From the NCBI RefSeq assembly GCF_023195915.1, contig NZ_JALPRP010000001.1:186001-250000 (forward strand): DNA of 64,000 bases. The letters run 5' to 3'. The stretch comes from Methanoculleus sp. 7T (lineage in GTDB: Archaea; Halobacteriota; Methanomicrobia; Methanomicrobiales; Methanoculleaceae). Both the position numbers and the translations under genes were made by a program. This document shows, piece after piece, positions 54,458-62,934 of this stretch (its first letter is position 1; every line of letters begins with the position of its first letter). The notes under the pieces were generated by a model, which ran no database searches, was not told where the DNA came from, and worked only from the letters and a program-made list of their open reading frames with translations.

Positions 54458-55417
54458 TCAGTCCTGCCGCTGCCGATTACGGGCTTCGGCGATCCGGGCC
54501 TCTGCGATCGCCCGGTAGGCCGGGTCGATCTCGAATCCTATGTAATCCGTGCCGAGGGTGATTGCTGCGAGTGCCGTACTCCCGATGCCCATGAAGGGGT
54601 CGAGAACCAGCGTCCCCGGCAGGCAGCCGTGGAGCCGGATGCACATCTCCGGGAGTTTCTCCGGGAAACTGGTAGGATGGGGCCGGGAGGAGCGGATGGT
54701 CCGGTAGGGGATGAACCAGGCGTTTCCCCGGTCACGGAGGTCGCGTCCCGCCGCTTTCCACCGCCCGATGTTGCTCTTGTCCTGGTAAGGCACGCCGACG
54801 CCCAGTTTGTCCAGAGCCACGTCCCCGTTCTTCGTGAAGTGGAAGATGTGCTCGTGGCACTGGCTCAGGTAGCGGGAACTGTTCACCGGCTGGTAGTGGC
54901 CGACGGCGATGTCGCCGGCGACGTTCTCATAGTTTCCCACATCCTCTTTTGCGATGGCGATCGACTTGACCCAGTGGATGACGTTCTGCAGCGCAAAGTG
55001 CGGGCGGAACTGCTGGACGACGTCGAAGGGGATCCAGGGGTCCCGGGGTTTGCCGCCGATGTTGAGGAAGAACGAGCCGTCGTCGGCGAGGACCCGTGCC
55101 GCTCCGGCGGCGACCCGCCCCATCCAGTCGAGGTAGTCTTCCCGGGGCTTCTGGTCGTCGTAGGAGTTGTACTCCTTCCCGATGTTGTAGGGCGGCGACG
55201 TGACGATGATATCGACCGAGCCTGCCGGGAGGCGCTGCATGCCCTCTATGCAGTCCATGGTATGGATGGTGTTGATAGCAAGCCCGCCGGGCCCGGGCTC
55301 CCCTCTCTTCCCTTCTGCCACTCCGATCACATACTGGTTTGCGGTCCTCCGCAAAAAGGTGAACGAACCGGTCCCGGTGCAGCCGGCCGCCGCCTGCACC
55401 ACTGCACGCGGCCGCAA
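54458..55417 (-). CDS. Site-specific DNA methyltransferase (N4-C or N6-A)
   Basis: A DNA aminomethyltransferase whose conserved part begins at [20 protein letters not shown]. Motif IV is TSPPYN, motif I is [14 protein letters not shown] located after it, giving the beta-class order. TSPPYN is commonest in N4-cytosine enzymes but also seen in some N6-adenine enzymes. The start is unclear: the 319-residue frame includes about 48 extra N-terminal residues, and GTG at 55330 is a likely alternative. No restriction gene is seen beside it, so it may be an orphan methylase. Confidence 0.85.
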   Translation of the reverse strand: MRPRAVVQAAAGCTGTGSFTFLRRTANQYVIGVAEGKRGEPGPGGLAINTIHTMDCIEGMQRLPAGSVDIIVTSPPYNIGKEYNSYDDQKPREDYLDWMGRVAAGAARVLADDGSFFLNIGGKPRDPWIPFDVVQQFRPHFALQNVIHWVKSIAIAKEDVGNYENVAGDIAVGHYQPVNSSRYLSQCHEHIFHFTKNGDVALDKLGVGVPYQDKSNIGRWKAAGRDLRDRGNAWFIPYRTIRSSRPHPTSFPEKLPEMCIRLHGCLPGTLVLDPFMGIGSTALAAITLGTDYIGFEIDPAYRAIAEARIAEARNRQRQD

Positions 55418-55432
55418 ACCCGGGTGAGCGTA

Positions 55433-55804
55433 TCAGGGTGCGCCTGACGCCGTATCCTCCCCGTCGACCACCGCCTGCCGCATCCTCTCGAGGGCATCGA
55501 CGAGGTCTTCGACCTGGTACGGGGTGAGCCCTCCGCTCCGGGAGTCGCCAGGTTCGAGGTGCACGATCTGGAGGAGTGCGTCTTTGAGAACCTCGAGGCG
55601 GCTCTCAGGGGGGAGGATGACTTCGAACCGGTGGAAGATGCGGTCCGGGACGCAGACGAAGTCACCGTGGATGGACGCAAATGAGAGGATCTCGTCTGCA
55701 GCGAGGACATTCCCCTGGTCTACACCGACCTCGAGGACCGCCGGCGAGACCCCGGGGTTAGCGGTGTCCTCTTGTGTAAAACAACGAACGATCTTGATAT
55801 TCGT
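55433..55804 (-). CDS. Hypothetical protein with apparent ACG start codon
   Basis: A coherent 123-codon frame with normal host codon use. The product starts (M/T)NIKIVRCFTQEDTANPGVS and contains GDFVCVPDRIFHRFEVILPP and LTPYQVEDLVDALERMRQAV. It has no ATG, GTG or TTG in frame before codon 100. GGAGGAG (55816-55810) sits 5 bases before ACG at 55804-55802, the distance of a normal start, and a TATA-like ACTATATCC lies about 45 bases upstream. Either ACG is used, a neighbouring ATC is used, or the base is a mutation or sequence error. No known domain is recognised. Confidence 0.65.
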   Translation of the reverse strand, partial: TNIKIVRCFTQEDTANPGVSPAVLEVGVDQGNVLAADEILSFASIHGDFVCVPDRIFHRFEVILPPESRLEVLKDALLQIVHLEPGDSRSGGLTPYQVEDLVDALERMRQAVVDGEDTASGAP

Positions 55805-55920
55805 GGGTGCTCCTCCGGTTTCTGGTGGGATATTCTCTGCGGGAGAGGATATAGTTGTGATGGGGGACGAGGTGACGTGTGGGGGGCCTCAAGGCCGAGG
55901 CCTTCCAACACATCGGGAGG

Positions 55921-56085
55921 TCACCAAAGTGGGGTTGAACGTCGGTGATCGAACCGGCGATCGTAGCCGGTATGCTCCAGCCGCTCGATGACGAGCACAG
56001 TCAACGCGAGGACTGCTGGAGAGAGCAACGTGCCCGGATACGGATGCTGACACTCCAGTGAAAGAATGGCCACGCCGTCTTTCAT
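55921..56085 (-). CDS. Small hypothetical protein (54 residues)
   Basis: An open frame with host-like codons: MKDGVAILSLECQHPYPGTL, then LSPAVLALTVLVIERLEHTG and a charged end (YDRRFDHRRSTPLW). The frame stays open upstream of the ATG only to a TAA 11 codons earlier. The ribosome site is weak (GTGAGACC). It may be a small gene or the surviving 3' end of a longer one lost when the neighbouring tRNA-linked element inserted. Confidence 0.4.
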   Translation of the reverse strand: MKDGVAILSLECQHPYPGTLLSPAVLALTVLVIERLEHTGYDRRFDHRRSTPLW

Positions 56086-56148
56086 GACGAAGGTCTCACG
56101 TTGTTGAACCCATTCTTAGGAACGGACCAAAAACTCGGCTCCTTTAAA

Positions 56149-56199
56149 CCCCAGCCGATTTAAACTCGGGACCTCTGATTGCAAGTCAGCCGCTCTGCC
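56149..56199 (-). pseudogene. Partial tRNA-Thr copy (3' part), candidate attachment site
   Basis: This 51-base segment matches the D-loop-to-acceptor 3' part of the intact tRNA-Thr at 57697-57769, with about four differences or small deletions. The anticodon position reads TGC instead of TGT, and the 5' acceptor strand and half of the D stem are missing. Such 3'-end duplications are the trace of integrase-mediated insertion into a tRNA gene. Confidence 0.7.
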
Positions 56200-56298
56200 G
56201 CATTTAGCATACGATTCAAGAGTGTTCTTTAATCTTTATAGACTTCAGTATGGCTGAAAGAAGAGAGTCCACAAGCCAGATCTTAACAACCCCCTGCA

Positions 56299-56347
56299 CC
56301 CGAAAGGGAGGCAGGATGCCTCCCTTTCGGGGAATAGCATGCTATTC
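56299..56347. repeat. Strong hairpin plus adjacent palindrome
   Basis: CCCGAAAGGGAGGCA (56299-56313), loop GGA, TGCCTCCCTTTCGGG (56317-56331) is a perfect 15-bp stem. Directly beside it GAATAGCATGCTATTC (56332-56347) is a perfect 16-base palindrome. They lie between the tRNA copy and the 3' end of the minus-strand gene at 56362, and could end its transcript or be an IS terminus. Confidence 0.6.
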
Positions 56348-56361
56348 AAGCCCTCCAGACT

Positions 56362-56994
56362 CTATGTGCCACTTTGCTGCTGAGACCTGTATACCCAAGT
56401 GTAGACTGCATTGGGAATTGCTACATTATATCCATCGACTAATCCAGTGTACCGATCGTATGTGAGAGCAATTTCGACGCCCTGCTCTGGCGATTTGGCT
56501 CTCATCACCCACAGATTAGCACTCCCGCTATTAGATGGGCCCGTTATAGGTGCTGGCCCTATCAACTCCCACATAAGACCGAGCGAACCCGGTGCCGATG
56601 TTGGATTCTGAGGGTCTATATACAACGGCGGTCCAATCCAATGAGGATCGTTGCTCCACGGATTATATTCCCATTCAGTACTGGTCCATTCTGGATTCGT
56701 TGTTTGTCGAGCATAGGTGGCTCCAATCCACCCATTTTGCGACTGCTCATTTACTTGCATGACCCATTCCCCTCTTATGAAATCGCCTCCCTGAACAATT
56801 TGACCACCTATGACGGTGAAATCGTAAGTTAGGGTAAGCCCTGGGGATGGAAACGCACCACCCACATTCGCTAGAGGTTGATTACCCGGCTGTAGATTGC
56901 CCGGACCGGGTGTCATAATGGCAGCATTTGCTCCACCTATAGTAAATAACGTTATCAGGATTGCTATCGCCCCTTTTAATATCAGTTCTCCCAT
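56362..56994 (-). CDS. AT-rich exported protein, unknown function
   Basis: A 210-residue protein with a signal peptide (LILKGAIAILITLFTIGGAN, cut near NAA) and a mature domain rich in Gly, Pro, Trp and Asn (GEWVMQVNEQSQNGWIGATY). Lower GC than the surrounding chromosome and its place inside the tRNA-Thr island mark it as acquired. GGAGGAG lies upstream of the ATG. No family is recognised; a secreted surface or adhesion-like protein is possible but unproven. Confidence 0.7.
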   Translation of the reverse strand: MGELILKGAIAILITLFTIGGANAAIMTPGPGNLQPGNQPLANVGGAFPSPGLTLTYDFTVIGGQIVQGGDFIRGEWVMQVNEQSQNGWIGATYARQTTNPEWTSTEWEYNPWSNDPHWIGPPLYIDPQNPTSAPGSLGLMWELIGPAPITGPSNSGSANLWVMRAKSPEQGVEIALTYDRYTGLVDGYNVAIPNAVYTWVYRSQQQSGT

Positions 56995-57169
56995 TTTCCT
57001 GCTCCTCCTTCACTTGATTACCGATATTATGTAGATTTTTGAAAAATTCTTGCATCGGATACTTATTGAGCTGCTATTGGTTATTGGTTTAAAGAAACGG
57101 TTCACCCAGATCCCTATGGTAATATAAACTTTACTGACAATAGCAACTTTATTAGCAATGGTAGTAAAG
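56995..57169. other. AT-rich spacer inside the tRNA-Thr island
   Basis: Contains the promoter side of the exported-protein gene (AGGAGGAGCAGG reading minus next to the ATG, and AT-rich sequence beyond). No other gene or RNA is visible. Confidence 0.3.
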
Positions 57170-57171
57170 GG

Positions 57172-57660
57172 GTCATCCCATAACTCTCCAGACCATCAGT
57201 GCGCGTGCCAAATGAATCAACCCAAGAAATGAGAAATCATATCGCTCGTAGTGGGGAACAATCTTCTTAAGCGTCTCGATCCAGCTGAAAAACGTTTGCT
57301 CTTGTTTACCTTCTTATACCATCATGACCGATGGATCCCCATTGCGCGGGGATACTCTTGGTATCGGTGATACAGTACTCAAGATCGGCCTTCTGGAACG
57401 TGTAGCCAGCTCAGCGAAGTAAGAGGAAGTTCTACTATAGATACTATGGTCAGCAAGGTACAGGTGAAATCGATGTACCGTCGATCTCGTGCCATATTGC
57501 TGGGACACGTCGCCCTAGGCGCATCCAGTGGTCAGGACAAAGAGAATTCATTGATCGCGGCACGGCGGTCTGTTCGAGTTCCCCGATATGTAGTTACTGC
57601 AGAGGGATGTGCAACTCGATGATTGCCTAAAGATAATCGCCGATTTCCCAGAATGCCATG
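57172..57660 (-). pseudogene. Degraded IS4/IS5-type transposase
   Basis: The minus strand encodes the C-terminal end of a DDE transposase: GKQEQTFFSWIETLKKIVPH then YERYDFSFLGLIHLARALMV and WRVMG before a TGA at about 57173. Upstream the sequence continues in shifting frames with stops (VSQQYGTRSTVHRFHLYLAD near 57500), so the gene is broken by several frameshifts. No terminal repeats were identified. Confidence 0.6.
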
Positions 57661-57696
57661 CATTTGATTTTCTATTAATAAATTGGGGGAAAACCA

Positions 57697-57769
57697 AGCC
57701 CCAGCCGAGATTTGAACTCGGGACCTGCTGATTACAAGTCAGCCGCTCTGCCAGCTAAGCCACTGGGGC
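57697..57769 (-). tRNA. tRNA-Thr (TGT)
   Basis: A complete cloverleaf: acceptor GCCCCAG pairs with CTGGGGC, anticodon loop CTTGTAA gives anticodon TGT (threonine), T arm TCGAG/CTCGG region intact, discriminator T as usual for archaeal tRNA-Thr. CCA is not encoded. This is the presumed integration target for the flanking remnant. Confidence 0.93.
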
Positions 57770-57865
57770 ATACCTTATATCATGGATCGTCTGCAGTAAA
57801 AAAGGTGGCGCCGGATTCCGCGCGTGGCTTACTACCATCATGCCGCTGATCACTGCATGTCGCAC

Positions 57866-58141
57866 CTAGTGGTGCTCCCGCTCTGCCCCTACCGGAGCGA
57901 AGCGTTCCCAGACCACTTCGCCGTCGTAGAGGATCCGCCGGATCCGATGGTATGGAATGCAGGCGACGTGGGTCCCGGCGTCCACCTCAACGTACTGTGC
58001 ATCGAGCGCGAGGATACGGTCCCCCTGCACCGCCGAGCGGTCGCCCGGTGCTCCCCGATCGACGTACTCGATCCGGACCCGGGAGAAGTCGTAGCTGGGG
58101 TCGTGGTAGAACCGAAGCAGCAGCCGGTGACTCGTCCGCAT
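57866..58141 (-). CDS. DUF504 family protein
   Basis: A 91-residue DUF504 protein: MRTSHRLLLRFYHDPSYDFS then RVRIEYVDRG and a C-terminal HVACIPYHRIRRILYDGEVV. This small archaeal family is of unknown function and is often encoded near RNA-processing genes. The ATG at 58141 gives the usual length; the longer frame to 58279 overlaps the promoter side of mmp10. Divergent from mmp10. Confidence 0.85.
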   Translation of the reverse strand: MRTSHRLLLRFYHDPSYDFSRVRIEYVDRGAPGDRSAVQGDRILALDAQYVEVDAGTHVACIPYHRIRRILYDGEVVWERFAPVGAEREHH

Positions 58142-58314
58142 AGCATCCCTCCTCCGCCGGTACCTCACCCCGCCGGACCATAAAGGTGCACGGTGCCACC
58201 CTTCCCGGAGGACCGCCGCCCAATCGGCCAAAGGGCCGGCAGAATGTTCGATGAGGCTGCAACAAGGACGGGTCTGCAATATTCATAACCGAGGAGCACA
58301 GAAGTACCAGCAGA

Positions 58315-59541
58315 ATGTCGCATCTCACCGTCGATCTCGGAGGCCGGCCCGGCCTCGACTGCCGGGGGTTCTGCTCGTACTGCTACTTCAAACACGTCCA
58401 AGGGACGACCTCGTTCGGATGCAGGTACTGCCTCCCCTTCCAGAAAGGCTGCGACTACTGCACCAGGGGCGTGCGTGAGCAGTATACGGGGTTCAAGGAC
58501 CTCCGAACCGTCGCCGACGAAGTACTGGGCAACCTCCAGGTGATGAGCGACGACGTCGACCGGATCACCATCAGCGGCGGCGGGGACCCGAGTTGCTACC
58601 CCGAGTTCCGCGACCTCGTCGAACTGCTCTCCAGCATGGAGGCGCCGATCCACATCGGCTACACCAGCGGGAAAGGGTTCGACGATCCGAGCATAGCCGA
58701 TTTCCTCATCGAGAGCGGCTTATCAGAGGTCTCCTACACCGTCTTCGCCGCCGACCCGGACCTCCGGCGGCGCTGGATGAACGACCCGACGCCGGAAGCC
58801 TCGCTCGCGGTCCTCGACCGGCTCTGCGGCGCAATCGACGTCTACGCAGCCGCGGTCGTCATCCCGGGCGTCAACGACGGCGAGACCCTTGAAGAGACCT
58901 GCGCGTGGCTGGAGGAGCGGGGCGCCAAAGGGCTGATCCTGATGCGGTTCGCTAACCGGATCGAGCAGGGGCTCATCCTCGGCAACGCGCCGCTCATCGA
59001 GGGGCAGCAGGTCCATACCGTCGATGAGTTCTGCGATATCGTCACCGACCTCAACGAACGGTTCTCGATGAAGATCAGCGGGACCCCGCTCTGGGACCCC
59101 TCGATAGGGTCGCCGTTTGCGATCCTCCACGAACCCGACCTGCTCAAGAAACTCCCCCGGGTCCGGAAACGTGCGACGGTGATCACCGGGAGCGTGGCGG
59201 CACCCTTCATCCAGCGCATCCTCTCGATCCGTGGCTGCCGCTCGAGGGTCATGAAGGTCAGAAAGGAGATCGCCTGCCTCATCACCAGCGACGACCTTGC
59301 TGGTGTGAACCTGAAGAAACTCGAGGACGTCGTGATCATCCCCGGCCGGGCGTTCGTCCACGACGCCGAGGCCCGGGCAATCCTCTCCGCCGACGGCGTC
59401 GACCGTGAGGTGGTGCGCGGCCCCGAGATGCTGACGGCCGATGCGGAGACGAGCATGGGCATGACCCGGGCGGAGGTGCTTGAGAAAGAGATGGAAGGGT
59501 TTGCGGCCCTGATCAACACGATCAACCAGTACGGCCGGTGA
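58315..59541 (+). CDS. mmp10: Mmp10, radical SAM methyltransferase for MCR arginine
   Basis: A 408-residue radical SAM enzyme matching methanogenesis marker protein 10, which installs the C5-methyl-arginine near the active site of methyl-coenzyme M reductase. The radical SAM cluster motif is CRGFCSYCYF (Cys17, 21, 24). A second Cys set, GCRYCLPFQKGCDYC, corresponds to the additional iron loop described in Mmp10. ISGGGDPSCYPE is the SAM-binding GGE-equivalent motif. The C-terminal region is the cobalamin-associated domain of the family. Overlaps the convergent kinase gene by 20 bases. Confidence 0.9.
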   Translation: MSHLTVDLGGRPGLDCRGFCSYCYFKHVQGTTSFGCRYCLPFQKGCDYCTRGVREQYTGFKDLRTVADEVLGNLQVMSDDVDRITISGGGDPSCYPEFRDLVELLSSMEAPIHIGYTSGKGFDDPSIADFLIESGLSEVSYTVFAADPDLRRRWMNDPTPEASLAVLDRLCGAIDVYAAAVVIPGVNDGETLEETCAWLEERGAKGLILMRFANRIEQGLILGNAPLIEGQQVHTVDEFCDIVTDLNERFSMKISGTPLWDPSIGSPFAILHEPDLLKKLPRVRKRATVITGSVAAPFIQRILSIRGCRSRVMKVRKEIACLITSDDLAGVNLKKLEDVVIIPGRAFVHDAEARAILSADGVDREVVRGPEMLTADAETSMGMTRAEVLEKEMEGFAALINTINQYGR

Positions 59542-61513
59542 CGGCCGGGCACGCAGGGAGTGTGAACCGGAAGGCGGCACCGCACTCGGGGTGTCCCGGC
59601 ACCCGGTCCTCGACCCATACCCGGCCCCCGTAGCGCTCGATAAGGGTGCGGACGATGTAGAGCCCGAGCCCCTTACCGCTCCTTGCACCGCTTTTTCTGA
59701 ACTTCTCAAAGACGAGAGGTTTCTCAGCATCCGGTATCCCCGGGCCGGTGTCTTCGACCGAGACCGCGACGAACCCCTCCTCCTCCCGTGCGCTGATCCG
59801 GACCGTAACACCGGGGCCGCCGAACTTGACGGCGTTGCCGATGAGGTTCACGAAGACCGTCGAGAGGAGGTCGTCGGCGGCCACCCACCGGTCCTGCGGC
59901 GTATAGCGGATATCTGCATCCGGGAAGAGGGAGACGACGTTCTCGATGACGTCGTTGAGGCTTATCGGCCCGGATACGGGCGCTTCTTCCGCAATCCGGC
60001 GGATCGTCGAGATGTTCCCGATGATCTCGGCGCTCTGCCCGACGGCGGCCGCAAGTTTCCGGGCGAGGACCTCCCCCGGCCCGGAGAGCGCCTCAGCAAG
60101 GAGCGTCGCGTAGCCGATGGCGGCGGTGTTTGCGTTGTTGATGTCGTGCGTCATGACGTCCAGATAGAAGTTCGCTTCTTCATGCGCCTTCTCCAGACGT
60201 TCATGGAGCCGCATTCGTTCGACGGCGCCCCCGATCTCCCGGCCGACGGAGATGAGCAGCGCCCGTTCGTCGGGGGAGAAGACGTGCACGTCCCGGCTGA
60301 CGAGGTTGACGGCGCCGATGACCCTTCCTTCAGCGGTGATAGGAATGCTGGCGAACGCCCGGATGCCTGCGCCGGTATCCTGCGGATAGCACCGCGGATA
60401 ATCTTCCACAAAGTACGGGACGCCCTGCCCGAGGACCGCACTGTAGGGCGGGGCGTTCATATCGGCAATCCGCCGGCGGAACGAGAACCCCTCAGGAAGT
60501 CCGATCTCCGCGACAAGTTCGGCCCTGGACCGACTGGGGTCGATGAGGTATACGCCGCCGCCCTCGAAACCGAGAAGCTTCAGGGTCTTTTCGAGCACGC
60601 TTATCAGCAGTTCATCCATGCCCGCCGACGACGTAGCTGCCCTGACCACCTGGTTGATGACGTAGAGTTGGGTGTTCCTGCGCCTGACCTTCTCCTCGAC
60701 GAGTTTCCAGCCGGTGATTCCCATGACGCCGACGGCCGTGCCCAGACGCTCCCCGCTTCCGGCAAAGACCGGCGAAACGGCCAGCAGAGCGTCGACCGTT
60801 GCACCGTCGGAGCGCCGGAGCCGAAGTTCGGCCTCGCTCCGCTCGCCCACTCCGAGCAGGGCCTCCGCCCGCGAGGCGTCGCCCGGATCGACGAGGGAGA
60901 GGAAAGGGGTTCCCGATATCCCGTCCTCGGTGTAGCCGAGGATCTCCGCCGCCCGGGTGCTGGCAAAGACTGCAATGCCTTCCGAGTCGACCACCAGGAC
61001 CCCCTCGTGCAGGCCCAAAAGGACCTGGCGCCACATCCCCTCGACCCTTCCGAGCGCCGTCTGCGCGCGCTTCAGCGTGAAGGCGTGCCGGATGGTGCAG
61101 ACCAGGATCTCGGGGGTGACTTCGCCCCGGACCAAGTAGTCGTCCGCACCGCGCCCCAGCCCCCTGACCGCCGACTCCATATCGTCACGTGAGACGAGGA
61201 GGATGACCGGAGTCTCGGGGGCCTCGCTGTTCACCTGTGCCGCCGCCGCAGGTCCGAGATCGAGCAGGACGATATCGAACGATTCTCTTCGGAGAGCAGC
61301 GAGGCCCCCGACAAGCCGCTTGCGCCAGACCGCCTCTGCCGGGAGCCCGGCCTCCCGGAGCGCCCGCCGGATCCAACGGGCGTCGCTTGGGCTCGCGGTG
61401 ACAACGAGCAGCCTGAGCGGGTCGGGCGGGCGCTCCGGCAGGGTCCGGGTACGGGGTACCATCGGCTTCATCCACAGGTGAGGCGCACCGGACGCTGTCC
61501 TGAGCGCCTCCAC
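59522..61513 (-). CDS. Sensor histidine kinase with N-terminal receiver, PAS and GAF domains
   Basis: A 663-residue cytoplasmic signalling protein. Order: receiver-like domain (residues about 35-150; Asp in DIVLLDLG), PAS (about 160-275), GAF (about 295-435), a HisKA helix with the phosphoacceptor in DVMTHDINNANTA, and a HATPase domain with NLIGNAVKFG (N box) and EDTGPGIPD plus GKGLGLYIV (G boxes). No membrane helix is seen, so it senses an internal ligand. The open frame starts with GTG at 61513; ATG at 61471 or 61462 may be the real start. No partner regulator is adjacent. Confidence 0.9.
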   Translation of the reverse strand: MEALRTASGAPHLWMKPMVPRTRTLPERPPDPLRLLVVTASPSDARWIRRALREAGLPAEAVWRKRLVGGLAALRRESFDIVLLDLGPAAAAQVNSEAPETPVILLVSRDDMESAVRGLGRGADDYLVRGEVTPEILVCTIRHAFTLKRAQTALGRVEGMWRQVLLGLHEGVLVVDSEGIAVFASTRAAEILGYTEDGISGTPFLSLVDPGDASRAEALLGVGERSEAELRLRRSDGATVDALLAVSPVFAGSGERLGTAVGVMGITGWKLVEEKVRRRNTQLYVINQVVRAATSSAGMDELLISVLEKTLKLLGFEGGGVYLIDPSRSRAELVAEIGLPEGFSFRRRIADMNAPPYSAVLGQGVPYFVEDYPRCYPQDTGAGIRAFASIPITAEGRVIGAVNLVSRDVHVFSPDERALLISVGREIGGAVERMRLHERLEKAHEEANFYLDVMTHDINNANTAAIGYATLLAEALSGPGEVLARKLAAAVGQSAEIIGNISTIRRIAEEAPVSGPISLNDVIENVVSLFPDADIRYTPQDRWVAADDLLSTVFVNLIGNAVKFGGPGVTVRISAREEEGFVAVSVEDTGPGIPDAEKPLVFEKFRKSGARSGKGLGLYIVRTLIERYGGRVWVEDRVPGHPECGAAFRFTLPACPAVTGRTG

Positions 61514-61551
61514 CCCTTAGCGGAGGGTCCGGCAATAAGTGTAACTCAACA

Positions 61552-62115
61552 TCAGGCCGACTTTGCCAGCCGGAGGAACCGCTCGACGACCCACTCGTTC
61601 CTGACCTCGGGATGGAAGAGGACGCCGTAGAGCGGGAGCGAGCGGTGCCGGATCGCCTGGACGCACCTGTCCGAGACGGCGAGGGTCATGAACCCCTCGG
61701 GGACCTGCACGGCGCACTCGTGCAGTGCGTACGCCGCAAAGGTCTCCATCCCGGCAAAGAGGGGGTCGGATGCGGTCACCCGGACGTCGGCCATACCGAT
61801 CTCGCAGCACGGCTCAACGCCGCCGCCGAAGGCCGCCGCAAGGGCCCGCATGCCAGAGGAGATGCCGAGCACCGGGCGTTCGAACGCGGGAAGCCACCGG
61901 AACATCCCGGGGTGCTCAGCGAAACCCGTATCCTTCAGTGCCGTCCCGCAGAGGACCGCCCCGTCCGCGGCCTCGATCTCCGGTGTGCCGACGGCGGCAT
62001 AGTGGCGGACGGCGAACTGCGCCCCGGCCTCACGGAGAACCCGTACGACCGGCTCGACGAACTCGGCACGGGAGAGCGAACCGTCGCGGTAGCAGAGGTC
62101 GACGACAAGAATCAT
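61552..62115 (-). CDS. Class I glutamine amidotransferase-like protein lacking the Cys nucleophile
   Basis: A 187-residue single-domain GATase1 fold. The nucleophile elbow reads VLGISSGMRALAAAF, so Ser86 replaces the catalytic Cys of the normal G-I-C-x-G, while the later His168 and Glu170 (LFHPE) remain. It therefore probably cannot hydrolyse glutamine and may be a regulatory or binding subunit. The ATGA overlap places it directly downstream of Dph6. Possible partners are unknown; sequencing error at the codon is the main alternative. Confidence 0.82.
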   Translation of the reverse strand: MILVVDLCYRDGSLSRAEFVEPVVRVLREAGAQFAVRHYAAVGTPEIEAADGAVLCGTALKDTGFAEHPGMFRWLPAFERPVLGISSGMRALAAAFGGGVEPCCEIGMADVRVTASDPLFAGMETFAAYALHECAVQVPEGFMTLAVSDRCVQAIRHRSLPLYGVLFHPEVRNEWVVERFLRLAKSA

Positions 62116-62792
62116 TTCTCCACCAGCCCCGCCCGCTCGATCTGCAACACGCCGTTGTAGTTCCGGTAGACCCTCGATACCTTCTCAATCGCTATCCGCC
62201 GAGAGAAGAAGGGAGCGTCGATGACGAACGTCTCGAACTCGCCCCCTTCGCCGGTGAGGGTGATCCGGTACTTCCGTGCGGCGTTTCGAAGTTCGTCGAG
62301 GGTGCGGCGGTCGATCTCCCTTCCGAGCCAGGACGCGTCGAAGGGGTAGGAGAAGACCCCCGCGATGATGACTTGGAACCCGGCACCGATGAGTTCCTCC
62401 ATGTAGGTCTCTTGGTCCGCGTGCCAGAGCGGGTTGAAGCACCAGAGGTCCAGTTCGCGGCAGACCCGCTGGACCCTCGTCGCCTGGTAGACCGAGAGGA
62501 TCGCCCCCGTGACGATCCCCTCGATCCCGAACCGCTCCTTGGCGAGGAGGAGAGCCCGCTTCAAGTCTTGGAGTTCCGCCTCCTTCTCGCCCGCCGTCTC
62601 CACCTCCACGAGGGGAAGCCCCGCCGCCTCGGCCTGCAGTGCGGCGAGGCGGATGTTCGGGGTGTGGAACATGTAACTCTCCGGGTTTCGGGAGACGACC
62701 GTGATCAGGCAGGCCACCTCCTCATGCTGCATCGCCTTCCAGCAGGCGAAGAGTGAATCTTTCCCGCCCGAGAAGAGCACGCCGAGTCTCAT
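62112..62792 (-). CDS. dph6: Diphthine-ammonia ligase (Dph6, MJ0570-type)
   Basis: A 226-residue ATP-dependent amidase of the diphthamide pathway, catalysing the last step on elongation factor 2. It carries the PP-loop MRLGVLFSGGKDSLFACWKA and the family blocks HTPNIRLAALQAEA and GEGGEFETFVIDAPFF. Archaeal enzymes of this length lack the C-terminal extension of eukaryotes. ATG at 62792 is preferred over a frame to 62843. Overlaps the GATase-like gene by 4 bases. Confidence 0.9.
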   Translation of the reverse strand: MRLGVLFSGGKDSLFACWKAMQHEEVACLITVVSRNPESYMFHTPNIRLAALQAEAAGLPLVEVETAGEKEAELQDLKRALLLAKERFGIEGIVTGAILSVYQATRVQRVCRELDLWCFNPLWHADQETYMEELIGAGFQVIIAGVFSYPFDASWLGREIDRRTLDELRNAARKYRITLTGEGGEFETFVIDAPFFSRRIAIEKVSRVYRNYNGVLQIERAGLVEK

Positions 62793-62899
62793 GGTCGTTC
62801 CCGTACCCGTTCTCGTTGGAGCACGATAACCCCTGCGGCGCACGGGTCGCTGACCCGGATGCGCTTAAGTAGTAATCCAACGCTTCCTTAGTGGATAAC

Positions 62900-62923
62900 T
62901 GCTCTCCCCGAACCGGGGAGGCA
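62900..62923 (+). promoter_or_regulatory. Hairpin directly upstream of the ACG-start gene
   Basis: CTCCCCG (62904-62910), loop AAC, CGGGGAG (62914-62920) is a perfect 7-bp stem, extended by TGC/GCA with one bulged T. It ends just 3 bases before the AGGTGA ribosome-binding sequence (62926-62931), and a TATA-like AAGTAGTAAT lies about 40 bases upstream, so it would form in the mRNA leader. Confidence 0.5.
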
Positions 62924-62934
62924 GAAGGTGACCT

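Larger units (their letters stand above)
56149..57769. mobile_element. Remnant of an element integrated at tRNA-Thr
   Basis: The interval runs from the tRNA-Thr 3'-part copy (56149-56199) to the intact tRNA-Thr (57697-57769). It holds an AT-rich exported-protein gene, a strong 15-bp hairpin, and a decayed transposase. The duplicate lies on the 3' side of the tRNA, as integrase sites do. No integrase gene survives, so the element is degraded and its ends are inferred from the tRNA copies. Confidence 0.55.

Noticed and set aside
55327-55710. 127-codon Ser/Arg-rich minus frame
   Set aside because: A shifted frame over the 55433-55804 gene; the low-complexity product is typical of a shadow.
56149-56199. 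A second functional tRNA
   Set aside because: The 5' acceptor strand and part of the D stem are missing and the T stem has a deletion, so it cannot fold into a tRNA.
59591-61192. 533-codon plus frame
   Set aside because: Antisense to the histidine kinase, which has full HisKA and HATPase motifs.
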